Position numbers and translations under genes: made by a program. From JAPHTQ01 sp051747405 (GTDB lineage: Bacteria; Pseudomonadota; Gammaproteobacteria; Thiohalomonadales; Thiohalomonadaceae), in the NCBI GenBank assembly GCA_051747405.1, contig JBNJGC010000049.1:1-15695 (forward strand): a DNA stretch of 15,695 nt, given 5' to 3'. How positions within the stretch are numbered: position 1 is the stretch's first letter; each line of letters starts with the position of its first letter. Of the stretch, positions 1-5,963 are shown one piece after another. Under the pieces are notes generated by a model. The model was given only the letters and a program-made list of their open reading frames with translations. It was not told the origin of the DNA and did not search any database.

Positions 1-753
1 ACCCCGCCGGAGACCTATCGGCGCATGTGGCAACACCTGGAGCAGGGCCGCCCCTGGCACGGCGAACTGCTCAACCGGCGCAAAAGCGGCGAGCTGTTCT
101 GGGATGACACCGCCATCGCCCCCATCACCGACGAAACCGGCAAGGTGATCAACTTCGTCGCCTTCAAAGAGGACATCACCCAGCGCAAGGCCCGCGAGGA
201 GGAGGTCTGGCAGCAGGCCAACTTCGACAGCCTGACCGGCCTGCCCAACCGCAGCCACTTCCTCCACCAGCTCAAGCGCAAGATGGCCGAGTCGATACGC
301 TACCACCACAAGCTGGCGCTACTGTTCATCGACCTGGACGGTTTTAAGCAGGTCAACGACACCCTGGGCCACGATGCGGGGGATGAACTGCTAGAGCTCT
401 CGGCAAGACGGCTGACCGGAGCGGTGCGCGAGACCGACCTGGTCGCCCGCCTGGGCGGCGACGAATTCACCGTGATCGTCCCCCAATTCGGCGACTGCGG
501 AGATATCGACCTGGTGGCACACAAGCTGATCGACGCCCTCTCCCGCCCCTACGAGGTCAAGGGCGAGAGGGTACACGTCTCCGCCTCCATGGGCATCGCC
601 GCCTATCCGTACGATGCCGAAGACGAAACCTCACTCATCAACATGGCCGACACCGCCATGTACAGCGCCAAGCGCCGCGGCAAGAATCGTTACGTCTACT
701 ACGCCGACACCCCCGAAGAGGACCGCCTACAGATGGGGCTGGAGAAGAGTTAG
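1..753 (+). CDS. PAS-GGDEF diguanylate cyclase (5' end missing)
   Basis: The reading frame is open from the first base, so the N-terminus lies outside the window; 250 residues are visible. Residues 1 to about 63 are the end of a PAS domain with its PAC segment (ending EDITQRK). They are followed by a complete GGDEF domain: DSLTGLPNR near 76-84, a metal-binding DLDGFKQVND near 111-120, and the active-site GGDEF at 152-156. An RxxD inhibitory site (RETD, 143-146) sits five residues before GGDEF, so the enzyme should make cyclic di-GMP from two GTP and be feedback-inhibited by it. No EAL domain follows; the protein ends about 90 residues after the motif. The signal sensed and any membrane segments are in the missing part. 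Family assignment is firm; sensory input is unknown. Confidence 0.95.
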   Translation, partial: TPPETYRRMWQHLEQGRPWHGELLNRRKSGELFWDDTAIAPITDETGKVINFVAFKEDITQRKAREEEVWQQANFDSLTGLPNRSHFLHQLKRKMAESIRYHHKLALLFIDLDGFKQVNDTLGHDAGDELLELSARRLTGAVRETDLVARLGGDEFTVIVPQFGDCGDIDLVAHKLIDALSRPYEVKGERVHVSASMGIAAYPYDAEDETSLINMADTAMYSAKRRGKNRYVYYADTPEEDRLQMGLEKS

Positions 754-769
754 GTATCTACCCGGACTT

Positions 770-790
770 GGAGTCCACATCTCGATGTGG
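770..790 (+). repeat. GGAGT-headed hairpin, copy 1
   Basis: A GGAGT head is followed directly by a 16-nt stem-loop, CCACATCTCGATGTGG (6-bp stem, 4-nt loop). It is one of four copies in the window with the same head-plus-palindrome layout. The layout resembles REP elements mobilised by RAYT transposases, but no such transposase is visible here. Confidence 0.6.
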
Positions 791-812
791 CTCCCGTTCG
801 GACTACGCACAG

Positions 813-833
813 ACAGCTCAAGAGCTGTACTCC
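813..833 (-). repeat. GGAGT-headed hairpin, copy 2 (inverted)
   Basis: On the minus strand a GGAGT head (833-829) is followed by ACAGCTCTTGAGCTGT, a 7-bp stem with a 2-nt loop. The stem sequence differs from copies 1 and 3 but pairing is kept. It is identical to the copy at 4181-4201. Confidence 0.6.
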
Positions 834-849
834 GAAAGTGCCCAGGTTT

Positions 850-870
850 GGAGTCCACCTCTTGAGGTGG
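850..870 (+). repeat. GGAGT-headed hairpin, copy 3
   Basis: GGAGT is followed by CCACCTCTTGAGGTGG (7-bp stem, 2-nt loop). Compared with copy 1 the stem bases change on both sides so that pairing is preserved. Confidence 0.6.
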
Positions 871-880
871 CCAAAAGCGT

Positions 881-910
881 CGTAGGTTAGGGTGAGGAAC
901 GAACCCCAAC
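881..910. repeat. GTAGGTTGGGG-type palindromic repeat, copy 1
   Basis: GTAGGTTAGGGT and ACCCCAAC form an 8-bp stem with one mismatch (889/907) around the loop GAGGAACGA. A nearly identical sequence with a perfect stem lies at 4128-4156, so this is a dispersed repeat and not a gene-specific terminator. Confidence 0.6.
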
Positions 911-940
911 TAAAACGCTGCACAACCGGCGCCCATGGTG

Positions 941-967
941 CGCCCTATAGGGCGGGCTGTGCCCGCC
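941..967. repeat. Paired GC-rich hairpins
   Basis: CGCCC-TATA-GGGCG (941-954) overlaps GGCGGGC-TGT-GCCCGCC (951-967), so the two stems are mutually exclusive. Neither is followed by a T-run on either strand, which argues against a classical rho-independent terminator. The gap between the GGDEF gene and the CPXCG gene (754-1015) otherwise holds only repeats. Confidence 0.45.
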
Positions 968-983
968 AAGATCGCTGCCCTAA

Positions 984-1010
984 CTCTGTGGCCTCTGTGA
1001 GCTCTGTGGC
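984..1010. repeat. CTCTGTGG/CACAGAG repeat
   Basis: Three imperfect units of CTCTGTG(GC/AG) in tandem. It belongs to the same family as the repeats at 4057-4086, 4403-4432 and 11722-11739. It ends five bases from the stop codon of the minus-strand CPXCG gene. Confidence 0.6.
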
Positions 1011-1015
1011 AAAAC

Positions 1016-1210
1016 CTACGCCTCGTCCTCGCGCTGGAGTGAAAGCAGCATCTCGCCCTTCTCGTCGGTGGTGACGCGCACGACGATGGGCCGGCAGCAG
1101 ACGAAACAGTCCTCCACATACTCCTGTTCGGCGATGCTCGGGTCGAGCACCAGCTCGATAGGCTCGCCGCAGTAGGGGCAGTCGGCGACCTGTGTCTGCA
1201 GCAGGCTCAT
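1016..1210 (-). CDS. CPXCG-motif cysteine-rich small zinc-ribbon protein
   Basis: A 64-residue protein with two CxxC knuckles: C11-P-Y-C14-G near the start and C35-F-V-C38 (followed by C39). This matches the small CPXCG-motif cysteine-rich family (family from memory). The four cysteines are likely to bind one zinc ion; the cellular role of the family is not known to me. I chose the ATG at 1210; a TTG directly upstream would add one residue, and neither start has a clear ribosome binding site. Only 15 bp separate it from the clpB stop codon, so it is probably translated from the clpB transcript and may be heat-induced with it. It ends in an acidic EDEA tail. Confidence 0.85.
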   Translation of the reverse strand: MSLLQTQVADCPYCGEPIELVLDPSIAEQEYVEDCFVCCRPIVVRVTTDEKGEMLLSLQREDEA

Positions 1211-1225
1211 CAACAGACGCGGGGG

Positions 1226-3811
1226 TTAAACCCCCGCCCCTTTGCCGAAGGTCATCTCGCCCTCAACCACATCCACCTGCACGGTATCCCCGGGCAGGAA
1301 CTCGCCGGAGAGGATCGACTGGGCCAGCGGGTTTTCGATGCGCTGCTGGATCGCCCGCTTGAGCGGACGGGCACCGTAGACCGGGTCGAAACCGGCCTCG
1401 CCCAGCTTGTCCAGCGCCGCCTCGGTCAGCTCCAGCGCCATCTCGCGCTCGGCCAGGCGCTTGCGCAGGTAGTCGATCTGGATGTCGGCGATGGCGCGGA
1501 TCTGCTCTTTCATCAGCGGATGGAACACCACCACCTCGTCGACCCGGTTGATGAACTCGGGGCGGAAGTGCTGGCCGACCACCTGCATCACCGTCTCCTT
1601 TATCTGGCCGTAATTCTCGTCGCCGGCCAGCTCCTGGATCGCCTGCGAACCGAGATTCGATGTCATGACGATAACCGTATTACGGAAATCGACGGTACGA
1701 CCGTGACCGTCGGTGAGCCGCCCGTCGTCGAGCACCTGCAGGAGGATGTTGAAGACATCCGGATGGGCCTTCTCCACCTCGTCCATCAGGATCACCGAGT
1801 AGGGCTTACGGCGCACCGTCTCGGTGAGGTAACCGCCCTCTTCGTAACCGACATAGCCGGGCGGCGCGCCGATCAAACGGGCCACCGAGTGCTTCTCCAT
1901 GAACTCGGACATGTCGATACGCACCATCGCCTCCTCGGTGTCGAAGAGGAAACCGGCGAGCGCCTTGCACAGCTCGGTCTTGCCCACACCGGTGGGACCG
2001 AGGAAGAGGAACGAGCCGTTGGGGCGGTTGGGATCAGCCAGCCCTGCTCGGGAGCGGCGGATGGCATCACTGACCGCCTTGATCGCCTCGTCCTGGCCGA
2101 CCACGCGCTTGTGCAGCTCGGTCTCCATACGCAGCAGTTTGTCGCGCTCGCCCTCGAGCATCTTGGAGACCGGAATGCCGGTCCACTTGGAGACCACCTC
2201 GGCGATCTCCTCATCGGTGACCTTGTTGCGCAGCAGTTGGGTCTCCTGCAGCTCCGCCGCCTCGGCCATCTCCAGCGACTTCTCCAGATCGGGGATACGA
2301 CCGTACTGCAGCTCGGACATCCGCCCCAGGTCGCCGGCGCGGCGGGCCGTCTCCAGCTCCTGGCGGGCACGGTCCAGCTCCTCCTTGATATGCTGGCTAT
2401 CCTGCAGCGCGGCCTTCTCGGACTTCCACACCTCCTCGAGTTCGCCGTACTCCTTCTCCAGCCGGGTGATCTCCTCTTCGAGGTGATCCAGGCGCTTCTT
2501 GGAGGCCTCGTCGGTCTCCTTGTTGAGCGCCTCGCGCTCGATCTTGAGCTGGATCAGGCGCCGGTCGAGCTTATCCATATCCTCGGGCATGGAGTCGATC
2601 TCCATGCGGATACGCGAGGCGGCCTCATCGACCAGATCGATACCCTTGTCGGGCAGCTGACGATCGGTGATGTAGCGGTGCGAGAGGGTCGCCGCGGCGA
2701 CGATGGCCGGGTCGGTGATCTGCACCCCGTGGTGCACCTCGTATTTCTCTTTCAAGCCGCGCAGGATGGCGATGGTGTCCTCCACACTCGGCTCATCCAC
2801 CATCACCTTCTGGAAGCGGCGCTCCAGCGCGGCGTCCTTCTCGATGTACTGGCGGTACTCATCCAGGGTGGTGGCGCCGATGCAGTGGAGCTCACCGCGG
2901 GCCAGGGCGGGCTTGAGCATATTGCCCGCATCCATTGAACCCTCGGCCTTACCGGCGCCGACCATGGTGTGGATCTCATCGATGAAGAGGATGATCTGCC
3001 CCTCCTGTTTGGAGAGATCATTGAGCACCGCCTTGAGCCGCTCCTCGAACTCGCCGCGGAACTTCGCCCCGGCGATGAGTGCCCCCATGTCGAGCGAGAG
3101 TAGGCGCTTGCCCTTGATCCCCTCGGGCACCTCGCCGTTGACGATGCGCTGCGCCAGCCCCTCGACGATGGCGGTCTTGCCCACGCCGGGCTCACCGATC
3201 AGCACCGGGTTGTTCTTGGTGCGCCGTTGCAGCACCTGCACGGCACGGCGGATCTCATCATCGCGCCCGATCACCGGATCGAGCTTGCCCTGTTCGGCCC
3301 GCTCGGTCAGGTCGATGGTGTACTTCTCCAGCGCCTGGCGCTGCTCCTCGGCATTGGGGTCATCCACCTTCTGGCCGCCGCGCAGCGCCTCGATCGCCTT
3401 CTCTACCGCCTCCTTGCTGGCGCCGTTGCTCCGCAGCATATCGCCCAGCTGCCCCTTATCCTCCAGCGCGGCGAGGACGAACAGCTCGCTGGAGATGTAG
3501 TCGTCCTTGCGCTGCTGAGCCAGCTTGTCGGTGACGTTGAGCAGCTTGGCGGTATCGTTGGAGACGTGCACATCACCGCTGGTCCCCTCCACCGAGGGGA
3601 GGTGATCCAGCGCATCGCCCAGCTGGGAGCGCAACGCGTTGACGTTGGTCCCGGCCTGAGAGAGCAGTTGGCGCACCGAGCCGCCCTCCTGGTCGAGCAG
3701 GGCGGTCATCAGATGCACCGGCTCGATGAACTGGTGATCACGCCCCACCGCCAGGCTCTGGGCATCGGCCAGCGCCATCTGAAACTTGGTGGTCAATTTA
3801 TCCATTCGCAT
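1226..3811 (-). CDS. clpB: ClpB, ATP-dependent protein disaggregase
   Basis: An 861-residue Hsp100 chaperone (E. coli ClpB has 857) that extracts polypeptides from aggregates together with DnaK. Numbered from the chosen start: an N-terminal Clp-N domain, AAA-1 with Walker A GEPGVGKT (206-213) and Walker B ILFIDE (274-279), pore loop GAKFRGEFEER with Phe where E. coli has Tyr251, the coiled-coil middle domain (about 410-530), and AAA-2 with Walker A GPTGVGKT (605-612), Walker B VILMDE (673-678) and pore loop GYVGYEEGG. The start MRMDKLTTKF follows GGAGGG at nine bases. A longer frame from 3850 adds 13 residues with no counterpart in E. coli. Val149 is encoded by GTG, the position where E. coli makes its N-terminally shortened form. 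A heat-shock-like promoter candidate lies about 190 bp upstream. Confidence 0.98.
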   Translation of the reverse strand: MRMDKLTTKFQMALADAQSLAVGRDHQFIEPVHLMTALLDQEGGSVRQLLSQAGTNVNALRSQLGDALDHLPSVEGTSGDVHVSNDTAKLLNVTDKLAQQRKDDYISSELFVLAALEDKGQLGDMLRSNGASKEAVEKAIEALRGGQKVDDPNAEEQRQALEKYTIDLTERAEQGKLDPVIGRDDEIRRAVQVLQRRTKNNPVLIGEPGVGKTAIVEGLAQRIVNGEVPEGIKGKRLLSLDMGALIAGAKFRGEFEERLKAVLNDLSKQEGQIILFIDEIHTMVGAGKAEGSMDAGNMLKPALARGELHCIGATTLDEYRQYIEKDAALERRFQKVMVDEPSVEDTIAILRGLKEKYEVHHGVQITDPAIVAAATLSHRYITDRQLPDKGIDLVDEAASRIRMEIDSMPEDMDKLDRRLIQLKIEREALNKETDEASKKRLDHLEEEITRLEKEYGELEEVWKSEKAALQDSQHIKEELDRARQELETARRAGDLGRMSELQYGRIPDLEKSLEMAEAAELQETQLLRNKVTDEEIAEVVSKWTGIPVSKMLEGERDKLLRMETELHKRVVGQDEAIKAVSDAIRRSRAGLADPNRPNGSFLFLGPTGVGKTELCKALAGFLFDTEEAMVRIDMSEFMEKHSVARLIGAPPGYVGYEEGGYLTETVRRKPYSVILMDEVEKAHPDVFNILLQVLDDGRLTDGHGRTVDFRNTVIVMTSNLGSQAIQELAGDENYGQIKETVMQVVGQHFRPEFINRVDEVVVFHPLMKEQIRAIADIQIDYLRKRLAEREMALELTEAALDKLGEAGFDPVYGARPLKRAIQQRIENPLAQSILSGEFLPGDTVQVDVVEGEMTFGKGAGV

Positions 3812-3820
3812 TGGGGTATA

Positions 3821-3826
3821 CCCTCC
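3821..3826 (-). promoter_or_regulatory. Shine-Dalgarno of clpB
   Basis: GGAGGG on the minus strand, nine bases before the ATG at 3811. This decides the start in favour of the E. coli-like N-terminus over the upstream in-frame codon at 3850. Confidence 0.75.
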
Positions 3827-3854
3827 AAAAATCTTGTGGGTACCACTCAAAATC

Positions 3855-3931
3855 CGCTAAAAGCGCGCTGACCACGTTAAAAACACGCTCAAAATGCTCA
3901 TTTACGCTCTTGTAAACTCCGCTTTTTAGCG
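3855..3931 (-). other. AT-rich clpB leader with imperfect inverted repeat
   Basis: GCTAAAAGCG (3855-3864) and CGCTTTTTAGC (3921-3931) are inverted copies with one extra T, separated by 56 bases rich in AAAA/TTTT and AGCG words. The segment is AT-rich compared with its surroundings and would lie in the clpB 5' untranslated leader if the promoter candidate upstream is right. It could fold into a leader structure. No known riboswitch or thermometer motif was recognised. Confidence 0.3.
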
Positions 3932-4002
3932 CATTTTTGCCTTGTCATCATCGCTTTTATCGAATCTTGAGCGGCACCCTTCGTTTAACAGTTACCTAGG
4001 AA

Positions 4003-4027
4003 ATATGGCCGGGAAGCATTAAATCAA
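4003..4027 (-). promoter_or_regulatory. Candidate heat-shock (sigma-32-like) promoter of clpB
   Basis: On the minus strand CTTGATT (-35 core TTGATT at 4027-4022) is followed after 11 bases by GGCCATAT (4010-4003). Sigma-32 consensus elements are CTTGAAA and CCCCATNT; the -10 matches 6 of 8 and the spacing is at the short end. clpB is a classical sigma-32 gene, which supports the reading, but the leader would be about 185 bases long. Confidence 0.35.
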
Positions 4028-4056
4028 GCATGAAAGGCAGGGTTATAGACTTCTTT

Positions 4057-4086
4057 ACCACAGAGGACACAGAGAACACGGAGGGA
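4057..4086. repeat. CACAGAG repeat, left arm of a 30-bp inverted pair
   Basis: This 30-mer starts ACCACAGAGGACACAGAGAA and matches the reverse complement of 4403-4432 at 27 of 30 positions. The two arms bound a 376-bp stretch between the clpB promoter and the FMN-protein gene. That stretch contains other repeats but no convincing gene. Confidence 0.6.
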
Positions 4087-4127
4087 GGAACAGCAACCTT
4101 AACGCTATGACCGCTGTAGAAAAAACC

Positions 4128-4156
4128 TTAGGTTGGGGTGAGGAACGAACCCCAAC
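4128..4156. repeat. GTAGGTTGGGG-type palindromic repeat, copy 2
   Basis: GTTGGGGT (4132-4139) pairs perfectly with ACCCCAAC (4149-4156) around the loop GAGGAACGA. It shares loop and flanks with 881-910. A partial inverted match to the left arm (13 of 15 bases) recurs at 4250-4264. Confidence 0.6.
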
Positions 4157-4180
4157 ACAACCGCAACCCCGGCAACACTG

Positions 4181-4201
4181 ACAGCTCAAGAGCTGTACTC
4201 C
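4181..4201 (-). repeat. GGAGT-headed hairpin, copy 4
   Basis: On the minus strand GGAGT (4201-4197) is followed by ACAGCTCTTGAGCTGT. It is identical to copy 2 at 813-833, including the following ACTCCGAA context on the plus strand. Confidence 0.6.
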
Positions 4202-4285
4202 GAACGTGCCTCTCACCAAATACCGTCCTTCCATGTACCTATTCGCAGGCTCATCCCAACCTACATCCTATGGTAATCATAGCGA

Positions 4286-4371
4286 CGTCATTCCGGCCTT
4301 GGGCCGGAATCCATCCCGGCAGACACCTCCCTTGGTTCACCATGGATGCCGGATCAAGTCCGGCATGACGC
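4286..4371. repeat. GTCATTCCGG double-hairpin repeat, copy 1
   Basis: An 86-bp element with inverted ends (GTCAT at the left, ATGAC at the right) and two strong hairpins: TTCCGGCC/GGCCGGAA (4291-4309) and ATGCCGGA/TCCGGCAT (4346-4366). The same architecture recurs at 11632-11720 with a different middle. It looks like a MITE-type or REP-type dispersed repeat. It lies in the 633-bp gap between clpB and the FMN-protein gene; apart from the candidate promoter and repeats listed here I see no gene in that gap. Confidence 0.6.
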
Positions 4372-4402
4372 GAACCGACACCCTAAGTTTTGGCTGCGGT
4401 TT

Positions 4403-4432
4403 TCCCTCCGTGCTCTCTGTGTGCTCTGTGGC
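4403..4432. repeat. CACAGAG repeat, right arm of a 30-bp inverted pair
   Basis: Starts TCCCTCCGTGCTCTCTGTGT and is the inverted partner of 4057-4086 (27 of 30). It ends 12 bases from the stop codon of the minus-strand FMN-protein gene. Confidence 0.6.
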
Positions 4433-4444
4433 AAAAAGAAAATC

Positions 4445-5917
4445 CTACGCCATCCGCTCCGGATAGGGGTAGAGCTCATCGAGCCCCAGGCTGCGACCGG
4501 CGCTCTGCACGATGCGCGCATGCTCGCGGCTAAACTCGCGGGCATTGTTCAGGCCGCAGGCGTGGGCCAGCACATCCAGCTCGTGGTTGACCCAGGCGGC
4601 GTAGTTGGTCACCCGGCGCGACTTGTCCGAGACCACCAGCCCCTTTTGCAGCCGTGGGTTGTGGGAGGTCACGCCGGTGGGGCAGCTGTCGTTGTGGCAC
4701 TGCAACGACTGGATGCAGCCGAGGGCGAACATAAAACCGCGGGCACTGTTGACGAAGTCGGCACCGACGCAGAGCGCCCAGGCGACCATGGCGGAGGTGA
4801 CCAGTTTGCCCGAGGCGATCACCCGTATCCGCTCACGCAGGCCGTACTGGTAGAGGGTATCCACCACCAGCGGCAGCGCCTCGGCGATGGGCAGGGCCAC
4901 ATGGTCGGCCAGCACCTGCGGGGCGGCGCCGCTGCCCCCCTCGCCACCATCGACGGTGATAAAGTCGGGCGCCGCAGCGCTACCGCGACGCAGGATCGCC
5001 TCACAGAGCATGCGCGGATAGCGGTCGGAGCCGATGGCGGTCTTGACCCCCACCGGCAGACCGGTCAGCGAGCGGATGTGCTCGACCATATCCAACAGGT
5101 CATCCGGGTCGCAGATCTCACGGTGGCGGTTGGGGCTGCTAGCGATGACGCCCGCTTCGATACCGCGGATGTGGGCGATCTCCTCGGTCACCTTATCACC
5201 GGGCAACACGCCGCCCCGCCCCGGTTTGGCGCCCTGGGAGATCTTGATCTCGAAGGCGCGCACCTGCCTGGCCAGCTGCAACAGCCGCTCATCGTCCAGC
5301 CTTCCCTCGGCATCGCGCACCCCATACTTGGCGGTGCCGATCTGGAAGATAAGATCGCAGTTGCCCTCCAGGTGGTAGGGGGAGAGCCCGCCCTCGCCGG
5401 TGTTGAGCCAGACGTTGGCCGCGGCGGCGCCGTGGGAGAGGGCCCGCACCGCCGGGGCGGAGAGGGCGCCGTAACTCATACCGGAGATATTGAAGATGGA
5501 GGTGGCCTCGAACGGGTGTCTGCACTGCGGTCCGATCACCAGCGGCGGGGCCGGTTCACACTCCTCCTCCAACAGCGGGTAGGGGGAGTTGACGAAGAGC
5601 ACGCTGCCCGGCTCACGCAGGTCGCTGGTGGAGCCGAAACCGAGCATGCCGCCCAACCCCTTGGCGGTGCGGTAGACCCAGGAGCGGGTGGCGCGATTGA
5701 AGGGCTGCTCTTCACGGTCCTGGGCGAAGAAGTATTGGCGGAAGAACTCCCCCTGGCGCTCAAGAAAATAGCGCAACCGACCGATGACGGGAAAGTTGCG
5801 CCGCACGGTGTGTTCGGTCTGCAGCAGATCCTGCACAAAGAGCACGAACAGCAGCAGCATCACGATGCCGGCCAGCCAGCCCATCAGTGCCAGAATATCG
5901 CTCAGTTCGAAGGTCAA
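4445..5917 (-). CDS. Membrane-anchored glutamate-synthase-like FMN protein
   Basis: A 490-residue protein. Residues 7-29 are a hydrophobic membrane anchor; from about residue 85 onward it matches the FMN-binding synthase domain of glutamate synthase (GltB-type barrel): ISGMSYGALS (144-153), NTGEGG (172-177), KISQGAKPGRGG (225-236), TVDGGEGGSGAAP (321-333) and a cysteine set C401-x5-C407-x4-C412 (CHNDSCPTGV). That cysteine set has the spacing of the 3Fe-4S ligands in glutamate synthase. It lacks the glutaminase domain, so it may use ammonia, another amine or another substrate. Substrate and electron donor are not known from sequence. The start is TTG at 5917, set by a full AGGAGG six bases upstream. 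It begins 46 bp after the HD-GYP stop codon and could be in that operon. Confidence 0.9.
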   Translation of the reverse strand: MTFELSDILALMGWLAGIVMLLLFVLFVQDLLQTEHTVRRNFPVIGRLRYFLERQGEFFRQYFFAQDREEQPFNRATRSWVYRTAKGLGGMLGFGSTSDLREPGSVLFVNSPYPLLEEECEPAPPLVIGPQCRHPFEATSIFNISGMSYGALSAPAVRALSHGAAAANVWLNTGEGGLSPYHLEGNCDLIFQIGTAKYGVRDAEGRLDDERLLQLARQVRAFEIKISQGAKPGRGGVLPGDKVTEEIAHIRGIEAGVIASSPNRHREICDPDDLLDMVEHIRSLTGLPVGVKTAIGSDRYPRMLCEAILRRGSAAAPDFITVDGGEGGSGAAPQVLADHVALPIAEALPLVVDTLYQYGLRERIRVIASGKLVTSAMVAWALCVGADFVNSARGFMFALGCIQSLQCHNDSCPTGVTSHNPRLQKGLVVSDKSRRVTNYAAWVNHELDVLAHACGLNNAREFSREHARIVQSAGRSLGLDELYPYPERMA

Positions 5918-5923
5918 ACCGTG

Positions 5924-5929
5924 CCTCCT
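5924..5929 (-). promoter_or_regulatory. Shine-Dalgarno that fixes a TTG start
   Basis: AGGAGG on the minus strand, six bases before the TTG at 5917. An ATG at 5943 is out of frame and runs into a stop after nine codons, so TTG is the best start for the FMN protein. Confidence 0.7.
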
Positions 5930-5963
5930 GCAGCGGTAGCCATGAATTTGCCGGGGGCGGCTC

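Noticed and set aside
754..1015. Possible CRISPR array or small RNA gene in the hairpin cluster
   Set aside because: The units are not direct repeats with constant spacers, they differ in orientation, and no cas genes or recognisable RNA family are present.
754..1015. rRNA operon downstream of clpB, as in E. coli
   Set aside because: No rRNA-like sequence is present; a GGDEF gene on the other strand follows instead.
892..1074. 60-codon plus-strand frame overlapping the CPXCG gene
   Set aside because: It is made of repeat sequence and the antisense of a recognised gene.
4138..4466. Small plus-strand open frames (76 and 86 codons) between clpB and the FMN-protein gene
   Set aside because: They run through known repeat units, lack ribosome binding sites and show no protein features.
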